Assembly (NCBI GenBank): GCA_022241605.1
Contig: JAKOMQ010000002.1
Location: 120,467-184,466, forward strand
Direction of reading: 5' to 3'
From: Aquimonas sp.
Lineage (GTDB): Bacteria; Pseudomonadota; Gammaproteobacteria; Xanthomonadales; Xanthomonadaceae
DNA: 64,000 bases
Part shown: piece by piece, positions 18,788-28,313 of the stretch
How the letters are laid out: each line of letters begins with the position of its first letter
How positions within the stretch are numbered: position 1 is the stretch's first letter
Notes under the pieces: model-generated
Seen by the model: only the letters and a program-made list of their open reading frames with translations
The model's database searches: none
What the model was told of the DNA's origin: nothing
Translations under genes and position numbers: made by a program

Positions 18788-19941
18788 GCGCCGGCTCCGC
18801 GCAAACGAATGCGGCCTTCCACCCCGCCCTGGCCCGGCGTGGCCGAGGTCAGCTCGGCCTGCAGGCCGAGCGCGGCCAGGGTTTCGCGCAGGCCGTCGAG
18901 GGTGGACAGGTCGGAGGCGCGCAAGGTCAGCTCCAGGCCGCCGCTGCGGTAGTCCAGCGCCTCCAGGCTGTAGCGCGTGCTGCCCGACAGGCTGGGCGCA
19001 ATCCGCGCCAGCAGGGCCAGAGCATCGTCGCCGGCACCGCCGCGGCGCAGTCGTTCGTATTCGATCTCCAGCTGGGCGCGCGGATCGATCGCCGGGCTGC
19101 CCGGCATGGCCTCGGCCAGCAGCCCGGCCATGGCCGCGCGCTGCGCTTCCAGCCGCGACTGCAGCTGCTGGCGCTCGACCGCGCCGTGCCCGAACGCAAG
19201 GCCGACCGCCAGCCCCGCCAGCACCGCCGCGCGCTTGAGCCAGGGCAGCGCGTCGCCCGCCAGACGCGGGGCGTACGCGCCCTGCAGCAAGTCCGGCCCC
19301 AGGCCGCTGCGCCAGCCCTGCGCCAGCAGCTGCGCCAGGGCCGGAGCGGCCTGCGCACGTGAGCGCAAGGACTCCGGCAGCCGTGCGGCATCGCTGCCGG
19401 CACACACGCGCAGCTGCAGCCCCTCGATCGGCGCGCCCGCCTCGGCCAGCAGCTCCAGCAGGCCCGGCAGGGCGTCGACGTGCTCGCACAGCACGCTGCC
19501 GGCAGGCGTGCGCAGCAGCACGCGCTCGCCGTCGAGCAACAGCAGGCCAGCCTCGGAGGGCGGCAGCAGCAGGGCCTCGGACAGTGCCGACACCGGCTGC
19601 AGACCCAGCGCGCGCGCCTGCTGCAGGCGGGCGTCCAGGCGCTCGCGAGCAATCACCGCCACCTGCAGCGGATCGGCGTCGCCGCTGAAAGCGATGTGCA
19701 GCTGCTCCACCGGCGCCGCCAGCCGCTCCTCGATGGCGAACGGCAGCGCCTGGCGCAGCAGGCGATCGCTGCGCGCCACCCGCGGCGCTCGGGTCAGCAG
19801 CACTTCTTCCGCAGGCAGCAGCAACACCGCCTCGGCACCGGCCGGCGGCGCGCCCATCTGCGGCCCGGACGGCAGACGCGCCAGATCCAGCCAAAGCGGC
19901 CGGTCGGCGTCGAGGGCGTGCAGCAGGATGCGCTGGGGCAT
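18784..19941 (-). CDS. gspL: Type II secretion system protein L
   Basis: 385 aa. The cytoplasmic actin-like domain (residues 1-225, with VLLLPAEEVLLTRA and LLRQALPFAIEERLAAPVEQLH) binds the secretion ATPase GspE in characterised systems. A membrane helix follows at about 235-255, then a periplasmic ferredoxin-like domain ending in LTLRASDLSTLDGLRETLAALG. ATG 19941 directly precedes the conserved N-terminus. The usual upstream neighbour gspK is absent, as are gspC, D, E and G-J, so the rest of the machine must be encoded elsewhere. Confidence 0.93.
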   Translation of the reverse strand: MPQRILLHALDADRPLWLDLARLPSGPQMGAPPAGAEAVLLLPAEEVLLTRAPRVARSDRLLRQALPFAIEERLAAPVEQLHIAFSGDADPLQVAVIARERLDARLQQARALGLQPVSALSEALLLPPSEAGLLLLDGERVLLRTPAGSVLCEHVDALPGLLELLAEAGAPIEGLQLRVCAGSDAARLPESLRSRAQAAPALAQLLAQGWRSGLGPDLLQGAYAPRLAGDALPWLKRAAVLAGLAVGLAFGHGAVERQQLQSRLEAQRAAMAGLLAEAMPGSPAIDPRAQLEIEYERLRRGGAGDDALALLARIAPSLSGSTRYSLEALDYRSGGLELTLRASDLSTLDGLRETLAALGLQAELTSATPGQGGVEGRIRLRGAGA

Positions 19942-20087
19942 GGGCCTTGGGGTCGCTGGGAGGGGGCTGCGGCCGGGGACCGCGATAGGGGCGTGAGTGT
20001 AGCAATCCGTGGGGCATTGGCCCGGCAGCGCAGAGCGGCGCGGTGCGTCCATTGACCGCCGCAGGGAGCGTGCCCAGACTCGGACGC

Positions 20088-20264
20088 ATGCACGCCACAC
20101 CGCCCGCCCGCCGCACCAGCACCAGCGCCCCCTTCGTTCCCCAGCAGGGGCCGGCCGACGCGCTGGCACGCATCCGCCGTGCGCTTGAGCTGGGGCGCAG
20201 GGCGCGCCTCCTCCATCGGCTGGGTGAAGATGTCCGAGCAGGACGACAGTCTCCAAACCGCTGA
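20088..20264 (+). CDS. Possible small ORF before the nucleotidyltransferase-like gene
   Basis: 58-codon frame MHATPPARRTSTSAPFVPQQ..., whose centre (DALARIRRALELGRRARLLH) reads like an amphipathic helix rather than random high-GC translation. It overlaps the next gene by 35 bases. I have no family match. It could be a small partner of the following gene or chance coding. Confidence 0.25.
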   Translation: MHATPPARRTSTSAPFVPQQGPADALARIRRALELGRRARLLHRLGEDVRAGRQSPNR

Positions 20265-20841
20265 GCGCGTGGCCGAGGCGGCGGCGGCGCTGGGCTTGGA
20301 CTCGGCGCTGATCGGCGCCGCCGCGCTCGCAGTGCACGGCTACACGCGTGGAACGGAAGACATCGACCTCGCGGTGTTTGGACATCCGCACAGGCAGTTG
20401 ATCGCCCTCGAACGCCAGCTCTCTGCACTCGGCTTCCGGACCCAACTGAGGCTGCCGGACGACGAATATCCTCCAGGCGGGGTGCTTTCGGTCTGGTCGA
20501 AGACCGATGAGGGTAGAGACGCGGCCGATCTTGTCGAAGTCGTGAACTTCCTCAACCCCGCGCACCCCAGTCCGGCCCCCGTCCGCGAGGCCCTTGCCGA
20601 TGCGCTGCCGCTTGGCGGCTCAGTGTTGCGCTGCGTGCGCTTGGAGCATCTGGTCGCGCTGAAGCTTTACGCGGGCGGGCTGGGAGATCACGCCGATATC
20701 GTGCAGGTGCTGGCGCGCAACCCGGGCTTCGACCGCGAATCCATCCGTTCCGTGGCCTCGCGCTGTGACCGTGACCGCGTGCTGGAAGGACTGATGGAGC
20801 AGGCGCAGACGCTTTCGGGGCAGCTGGAGCGGCGGCGCTGA
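20230..20841 (+). CDS. Nucleotidyltransferase-like protein
   Basis: 203 aa. The N-terminus carries a degenerate nucleotidyltransferase signature, ALIGAAALAVHGYTRGTEDIDLAV (residues about 23-46), where GA...TxDxD resembles AbiEii-like and DUF6036-type proteins that keep the DxD metal site. The rest, including VRLEHLVALKLYAGGLGDHADIVQVL, matches the helical part of that superfamily. Members often act in toxin-antitoxin or abortive-infection modules, but no confident partner is adjacent apart from a doubtful small ORF. ATG 20230 was chosen over an upstream frame opening at 20179. Confidence 0.7.
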   Translation: MSEQDDSLQTAERVAEAAAALGLDSALIGAAALAVHGYTRGTEDIDLAVFGHPHRQLIALERQLSALGFRTQLRLPDDEYPPGGVLSVWSKTDEGRDAADLVEVVNFLNPAHPSPAPVREALADALPLGGSVLRCVRLEHLVALKLYAGGLGDHADIVQVLARNPGFDRESIRSVASRCDRDRVLEGLMEQAQTLSGQLERRR

Positions 20842-20985
20842 CCCAAGGCCCGCGCGTGCCCACCGGGTGCGCAATCGATTTGGAACACGCCGGCGGAGAG
20901 GCGAACTGCCAAACCCATCGACACCGGCCGACGCGCTGGCGCGGCCGGACTACACTACGCGCCCCCTGCCCTCCCGAAATCCAGG

Positions 20986-23574
<2,589 letters not shown>

Positions 23575-23614
23575 GCGGGCACCGCGTTATCCTCCGCTGA
23601 AGACAGGAGCCCCC

Positions 23615-24010
23615 ATGGACCGCGACGCCATCGTTCAGACCCTGCGCTCACGCCTCCCGCGCCTGATGGCGATCCATGCCTTCGGCAGCCGCGTGCAGGG
23701 CGATGCGCGAGCGGACAGCGATCTCGATCTTGCCGTGCTGGTCGAAGCCTATGCCGACCCCGTCGAGCTCTGGAACCTCGCCAGCGACCTTGCTGACCTC
23801 GCCGGCTGCGAGGTCGACCTCGTTGACTTCCGCGCCGCCTCGACCGTCCTGCAGCATCAGATCCTCACCCGCGGCGAGCGCTGGTGGGCCCGCGACTGGC
23901 AGGCCGATGCCTACGAGGCGGCCGTGCTCAACGACAAGCTGGAGCTGGATGTCGCTCGCGCCGGGCTGCTCGCCGACATCCAGCGGGAAGGCCGCGTGCA
24001 TGGCCGATGA
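23615..24010 (+). CDS. mntA: MNT-domain antitoxin (MntA, protein AMP-transferase)
   Basis: 131-aa minimal nucleotidyltransferase. The active-site pattern G24-S25-x10-D36-x-D38 (GSRVQGDARADSDLDLAVL) and the third acidic residue Asp68 (EVDLVDF) are complete. In characterised MntA-HepT pairs, MntA transfers AMP to a Tyr of the HEPN toxin and neutralises it. The next gene is such a HEPN protein, overlapping by 11 bases, in the usual antitoxin-first order. It lies 40 bases after mutS. Confidence 0.9.
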   Translation: MDRDAIVQTLRSRLPRLMAIHAFGSRVQGDARADSDLDLAVLVEAYADPVELWNLASDLADLAGCEVDLVDFRAASTVLQHQILTRGERWWARDWQADAYEAAVLNDKLELDVARAGLLADIQREGRVHGR

Positions 24011-24419
24011 TGTCCTGCTCAACAAGGGCGCCACCATCGAGCGCTGCCTGGCCCGCGTGCGTGAGGAGTTCGCGGGCGATCCGGACGGCTTCAGCGCCAG
24101 CGTCACCCGCCAGGATGCCGCCATCCTCAACATCCAGCGCGCCTGCGAGGCCGCGCTGGACATGGGCCAGCACCTGATCCGCCGCGATCGGCTGGGCCTG
24201 CCGCAGAGCTCCCGCGACGTGTTCACGCTGCTGGCCCAGGCCCGGCGCGTCCCCGACTCGTTGGCGGAGTCGATGCGCCGCATGGTGGGTTTCCGCAACG
24301 TCGCCGTGCACGGCTATCAGCGCCTGCAGCTTCCAATCGTGCTCAACGTGATCGAGGATCGTCTTGTCGATCTGCAGGCTTTCTCGACCGCGCTGATCAC
24401 CGGTGACGCCGGCCGCTGA
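24000..24419 (+). CDS. hepT: HEPN-domain toxin HepT (DUF86)
   Basis: 139-aa all-helical HEPN ribonuclease. It carries the catalytic motif R99-x4-H104-x-Y106 (FRNVAVHGYQ); in homologues Arg and His cut RNA and the Tyr is the residue AMPylated by MntA. The N-terminal helix (LLNKGATIERCLARVREEF) and the QDAAILNIQRACEAALDMGQHLI segment match DUF86. The start ATG 24000 lies inside the end of mntA. All key residues are intact, so the module looks functional. Confidence 0.9.
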   Translation: MADDVLLNKGATIERCLARVREEFAGDPDGFSASVTRQDAAILNIQRACEAALDMGQHLIRRDRLGLPQSSRDVFTLLAQARRVPDSLAESMRRMVGFRNVAVHGYQRLQLPIVLNVIEDRLVDLQAFSTALITGDAGR

Positions 24420-24478
24420 GCCGCGACGCCCGCGACGCAGGCATCATTGCCGGTCCCAGCCGCAGCACGGACACACGC

Positions 24479-25354
24479 ATGAAACTGCAGATCGCCCTCG
24501 AGTGGTTCCTCAATCCCGACCACCTGCCCCTGATCCTCGGCATCACCGAGGGCTGGTATCGCGAGGCCGGGCTGGAGGTGGAGCTGGTGCAGCCGGACGA
24601 CCACTACGACGGGCTCGCCGCGGTGGCCGCCGGCGAGATCGCGCTGGCCTGCAACGAGCCCCTGCACATGGTCGACGCCCAGCGCCCCGGCCTGCGCGCC
24701 CTGGGCTGCTTCTTCGAGACCGAGGGCGGCATCCTGCTGCACGCGGACAGCGCGCGGAAGCTGCTGGCGGGTGAGCCCATCCGGCTGGCCTCGCCGGTGG
24801 CCGGCGGCGTCACCGACGCCATCGCCCGCGAGATCCTCAAGGGCTGGGCCAGCAAACAGGGCACCAGCATCGACCCCGCCCGCATCGCCATCGAAGGCGC
24901 CGGCTTCATGCACCTGGAGAACATGCAGGCCGGCTTCGACGGCGCCTGGCTGTGCTTCGCCAACTTCGAGGGCGTGGAGGCGCGCATGGCCGGGCTGGAA
25001 CACGTGTTCGTGACCGCGGCCATGGGCGACTTCCCCAACTTCAGCGCACTGGAGCTGTTCACCCACGCCGGCTTCCTGCGTGAGCACGCCGCGGTGGTGG
25101 ACACCCTGCGCACCCTGATCAGCCGCGGCGCCCAGGCCTGCATCGACAACCCTGCGCTGGCCGCCCGCGCCTGGTACGCCTACAGCGGCACCCAGCCCGA
25201 CCCGCTGATGGATGCGATCGTGGCCGACACCTGCCCGCGACTTGTATCCCCGCTGGCCCGCGACGCCGAGCGCTGGCGGCCAATGTGGGCGGCCTTCGAG
25301 GCGCGCGGCATGTCGGCGGTGGATGCGGCCGGCTATGCGGAGCTGTATGCCTGA
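24479..25354 (+). CDS. THI5/NMT1-like domain protein
   Basis: 291-aa protein with the NMT1/THI5-like (periplasmic-binding type 2) fold: LQIALEWFLNPDHLPLILGI...GWYREAGLEVELVQPDDHYDG, then VAAGEIALACNEPLHMVDAQ. There is no signal peptide or lipobox, so it is either a cytoplasmic binding protein or an HMP-P-synthase-like enzyme (bacterial THI5 makes the thiamine pyrimidine from PLP and His). No permease or ATPase gene of an ABC transporter is adjacent, which weakens the transport reading. The yeast-type CCCFC segment was not seen. Function is open. Confidence 0.75.
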   Translation: MKLQIALEWFLNPDHLPLILGITEGWYREAGLEVELVQPDDHYDGLAAVAAGEIALACNEPLHMVDAQRPGLRALGCFFETEGGILLHADSARKLLAGEPIRLASPVAGGVTDAIAREILKGWASKQGTSIDPARIAIEGAGFMHLENMQAGFDGAWLCFANFEGVEARMAGLEHVFVTAAMGDFPNFSALELFTHAGFLREHAAVVDTLRTLISRGAQACIDNPALAARAWYAYSGTQPDPLMDAIVADTCPRLVSPLARDAERWRPMWAAFEARGMSAVDAAGYAELYA

Positions 25355-25712
25355 GAGGCGCGGCGTTGGCGTCGTGCCGGACACCGCCTGGGCACCGGAT
25401 GCACTGAAGAATCTGGCGCTCGGGCTGGCGCTGCAATGGGGCCCCGACTGGCTGCAGCCGATCCAGCCGAGGCTCGCACGCTTGGCGCCCGAGTTGGATG
25501 CCCACCAGCGCGACGCGCTCGACGCGCTCGCGCAGCGCGCAATGCGGTTCGGCTGGAAGGCGATGGCGAACGCGATGCGACTCGATGGTGGCCGGCCTGC
25601 CCTGCCCGACCTCGATGCCTTCCGCAGCAGCCTCGGGCCCGAGTTCGGCTGGATCGACCACGAACGGCTGTCGCGCCTGCACAGCCAGTCCGCGTACTAC
25701 GCGCTCAAGTAG
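25347..25712 (+). CDS. Hypothetical protein overlapping the THI5-like gene
   Basis: 121 aa from ATG 25347, overlapping the preceding gene by 8 bases, which suggests translational coupling. The sequence is soluble and mixed alpha (DALKNLALGLALQWGPDWLQ, ALAQRAMRFGWKAMANAMRL) with no motif I recognise. Composition is like a real protein, with balanced charged and aromatic residues. The conserved-looking W, P and R positions suggest a small folded domain. The function is unknown. Confidence 0.5.
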   Translation: MPERRGVGVVPDTAWAPDALKNLALGLALQWGPDWLQPIQPRLARLAPELDAHQRDALDALAQRAMRFGWKAMANAMRLDGGRPALPDLDAFRSSLGPEFGWIDHERLSRLHSQSAYYALK

Positions 25713-25803
25713 CTGCTGCGCGCTGGTCAATCCATCACCAGCAACCCGCAAGTGCCTGCCAGCCTTCGAGTTGCGCAGGCGCCTCACAGGAGTGCGCACA
25801 GGG

Positions 25804-25826
25804 TTTTCCACAGCCACTGTGGACAA
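25804..25826. promoter_or_regulatory. Inverted pair of DnaA-box-like 9-mers
   Basis: TTTTCCACA and TGTGGACAA (reverse TTGTCCACA) face each other, giving the perfect palindrome TCCACAG-CCA-CTGTGGA at 25807-25823. Each 9-mer differs from the DnaA consensus TTATNCACA at one position. It lies in a non-coding 248-bp gap upstream of the TonB-domain gene. Confidence 0.3.
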
Positions 25827-25960
25827 GTCCCGCGCCGCGCACGCTCTTGCTTCAGCCTGGATCAACCCCATCGGGCGCCCTGCTGCGTAGCAGCCAACGC
25901 CGGATGCGCCGGCGCTGCGCCTGACGCGCGGACAACCCGAGGCTCGATGAGGGGACTTCC

Positions 25961-26392
25961 ATGATGACTGACCGTCGCAACACCTACGCCCGCCTGCCGC
26001 TGGCCGCACTCGCGCTGGCTCTGCCGCTGAGCGGCCCTGCGCTGGCCCAGCAGGACGACTTCGTTCAGCACTTCAACGCGCAGCTCGAGGCACGCGAGCT
26101 CTGCGCCGAAGCCGAGTGCGACAGCGGCCCACGCCTGCTGCAGGGCGAGTCACCCGCCTACCCCCAGAGCGATTTGTGGCGCCGCACGCAGGGTCGAGTG
26201 CTGCTGGAGTTCGAGATCCAAGCCGATGGCCGCGTGGCCCAGCCCAAGGTGCACTGGTCCAACTCGGCCACCCTGCGAGAAAGCGCCTTGCGCGCCGTCA
26301 GCGCCTGGCAGTTCGCACCGGCTGAGCGCGAGGGACAGGCGGTCCCCCTCCAGGTCAGGCAGCTGTTCGTGTTCCAGCTCGGCAGCTCCTGA
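25961..26392 (+). CDS. Secreted TonB C-terminal-domain protein
   Basis: 143 aa with a signal peptide (hydrophobic residues 12-28, cleavage at ALA-QQ) followed by a compact TonB C-terminal fold: LQGESPAYPQSDLWRRTQGRVLLEFEIQADGRVAQPKVHWSNSATLRESALRAVSAWQFAPA. Unlike true TonB it has no membrane anchor or Pro-rich spanner, so it cannot transmit energy by itself. Such stand-alone domains are common in this group. It is probably periplasmic; its partner is unknown. Confidence 0.8.
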   Translation: MMTDRRNTYARLPLAALALALPLSGPALAQQDDFVQHFNAQLEARELCAEAECDSGPRLLQGESPAYPQSDLWRRTQGRVLLEFEIQADGRVAQPKVHWSNSATLRESALRAVSAWQFAPAEREGQAVPLQVRQLFVFQLGSS

Positions 26393-26526
26393 ACCTTGAT
26401 AGCGCGCCGCGCGCCACGGACGGCGCGCGGCAGGCTTCCCAGCAGCGTCGCGGGGACACGCATCAGCCGATGTCATCCACGCGAATGAGCATGCCGCGAT
26501 GGCGGCACGCCGGAGGTGCTCCGTTC

Positions 26527-27003
26527 TCAGGCCACTTCGGGACGCACGCGCAAGGTGAGCCCGCGCAGGAAGTTGCGCAGCAGCTGATCGCCGCAGACGC
26601 GGTAATTCTTGTGGCTGCGATCGCGGAACAGGGCATTGAGCTCGGGCTTGCCGAGCTCGATGCCGACCGATTCGAAGATCGCGTGCATGTCGACGTCCTT
26701 CAGCTCGAAGGCCACGCGCAGCTTCTTGAGCACCACGTTGTTGTTGACATGCTTTTCGACCGGCCGTGGCGGGCGGCTGTCGTCGCGGCCGCGCAGGTGC
26801 ACGATCAGGCCGTCCAGGAAGTGCGCCAGCGTGCTGTCGCCGCACTCCAGAAACCCCTCCTCGCCCTCCTTCCTGGTCAAGGCCTGCGCCTCGGCCTTGT
26901 CGATGGGAAAGTCGGCGCGCGTCAGCTGGATGATCTCGACCAGCTTGGGATCGCTCAGGTCGAGCATGTAGCGCACGCTGCGCAGGATGTCGTTGTTGAT
27001 CAC
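26527..27003 (-). CDS. DUF1456 (YehS-family) protein
   Basis: 158 aa starting at a GTG (27003). It contains two copies of the DUF1456 unit: NDILRSVRYMLDLSDPKLVEI...CGDSTLAHFLDGLIVHLRG and NNVVLKKLRVAFELKDVDMHAIFES...CGDQLLRNFLRGLTLRVR. These internal repeats and the length match E. coli YehS (156 aa). The biochemical role is unknown. It is an isolated gene, with REP-containing repeats upstream on its 5' side. Confidence 0.9.
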   Translation of the reverse strand: MINNDILRSVRYMLDLSDPKLVEIIQLTRADFPIDKAEAQALTRKEGEEGFLECGDSTLAHFLDGLIVHLRGRDDSRPPRPVEKHVNNNVVLKKLRVAFELKDVDMHAIFESVGIELGKPELNALFRDRSHKNYRVCGDQLLRNFLRGLTLRVRPEVA

Positions 27004-27239
27004 GGCGGTTCTTCCGGGAGATGCGCAAGGCCGCGCATGCTACGCGCCGAAGGCCTGCCGTGGGGAGGACTTCAGGTCAGAACCTGCCTGCGGCTGCGGG
27101 AACAAGCTTGCCGCGACAGCAGCACCTGAGCCGGGCGCAGCCTGCGCCCGCTTGAGAGAGCTCCCGCTGCGCCGGCGCAGCGGCTGAAGCCAGCAGCACG
27201 CCGCTTCGCGAACCCCCAACCCCGAATCCCCAATCGCGA

Positions 27240-27700
27240 GCGCTGCGGGACCGCGCTTGCCCACGAGCCGGGCCTTACACCCAGAGTTCAGGCCGCGGTC
27301 GCCTGCAAGCAGGCTCCCACAACAGCCGCCGAGCCTCTCGTCAACCGTAACCTGAAGGTCCGAATCCCGAATCCCAATCCCCAAACCCGAACCCTGCGGG
27401 AGCCTACTTGCCCACCAGCCGGGCCTTGCACCCAGATTTCAGGCCGCGGTCGCCTGCAAGCAGGCTCCCACAACAGCCGCCGAGCCTGTCGTCAACTGCA
27501 ACCTGCAGCTCCGAATCACGAATCCCGAATCCCCAACCCCGAACCCTGCGGGAGCGCACTTGCCCGCCAGCCGGGCCTTGCACCCAGAGTTCAGGCCGCG
27601 GTCGCCTGCAAGCAGGCTCCCACATCAGCCGCCGAGCCTCTCGTCAACCGTAACCTGAAGCTCCGAATCCCCAATCCCGAATCCCCAATCCCAGCTCTAC
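27240..27700. repeat. Three-copy 151-bp tandem repeat, each with one REP hairpin
   Basis: Three near-identical units in a non-coding region (27004-27700). The REP core GCCTGCAAGCAGGCTCCCAC starts at 27301, 27452 and 27604 (spacing 151 and 152). Between REPs lie a conserved segment (GCCGGGCCTTGCACCCAGA) and degenerate runs of GAATCCCGAATCCCCAA. The same GGGATTC-type runs occur at 11772-11797 near the LysR gene. This region probably provides transcript ends for the flanking genes, DUF1456 and the lipocalin. Confidence 0.85.
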
Positions 27701-28267
27701 CTACTGAAACCCCGGCAGCCCCTGCTGCTCAGGCACCTGCGGCACCCGCTTGATGTCTGCAGGCTCGTAGCCGAAGCGGCGCAGGCGTTCTGACAGGTCG
27801 GCGTACTGGGCGTCGTCCATCAGCGGCTCGCGGGAGAACACCCAGGCCAAGTCGCGCTTGGGCGTACCCAGCAGGGCCCATTGGTAGTCGGGATCGACCT
27901 CCAGGATATGCAGCTGCACCGACAGGATGCCGAAGAAACGCTGGCGCCAGTGGGCGTTGCCGGTGCCCGGCAGCGGCCGCGCCCAGGCCCGCAGGCTGCG
28001 CTCGTTCGGCTCGTCAAAGCGCTTGCGGTAGCTGTAGACCACGTCGATGCGGCCGTCGTCGCGCAGGCTGTAGGTGTCGGCGCTGGCGACGTTGCCGCGC
28101 TCGCCGAAATACGGAATGTTGGCGATCACCCACCAGCGCCCCATGAAACGATCAAGGTCGACTTCGGGCAGCGGCGGCTGGGGCATCGTGGGCTCGCGCG
28201 GTGAGGAGGCGCAGCCGGCAAAGGCGGCGGCAATCAGGATGAGGAGCAGCAGTGCGAATCGTTTCAT
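27701..28267 (-). CDS. blc: Outer-membrane lipocalin (Blc-like lipoprotein)
   Basis: 188 aa with a lipoprotein signal peptide (MKRFALLLLILIAAAFAGCAS; lipid-anchored Cys19) and a lipocalin barrel: the first conserved region VDLDRFMGRWWVIANIPYFGERG, then YSYRKRF and the C-terminal LGTPKRDLAWVFSREPLMDD. Blc-type lipocalins bind lysophospholipids and fatty acids at the outer membrane under envelope stress. ATG 28267 fits the signal peptide; the longer frame to 28468 is spurious. It ends 47 bases before the rep stop, in the same direction. Confidence 0.9.
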   Translation of the reverse strand: MKRFALLLLILIAAAFAGCASSPREPTMPQPPLPEVDLDRFMGRWWVIANIPYFGERGNVASADTYSLRDDGRIDVVYSYRKRFDEPNERSLRAWARPLPGTGNAHWRQRFFGILSVQLHILEVDPDYQWALLGTPKRDLAWVFSREPLMDDAQYADLSERLRRFGYEPADIKRVPQVPEQQGLPGFQ

Positions 28268-28313
28268 ATAAACAAGATGCTCAGCGGCCGGTGCAGGCGG
28301 CGCGAACGGAAGG

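Noticed and set aside
24479..25354. ABC transporter operon for thiamine precursor
   Set aside because: There is no signal peptide, and neither permease nor ATPase genes are adjacent.
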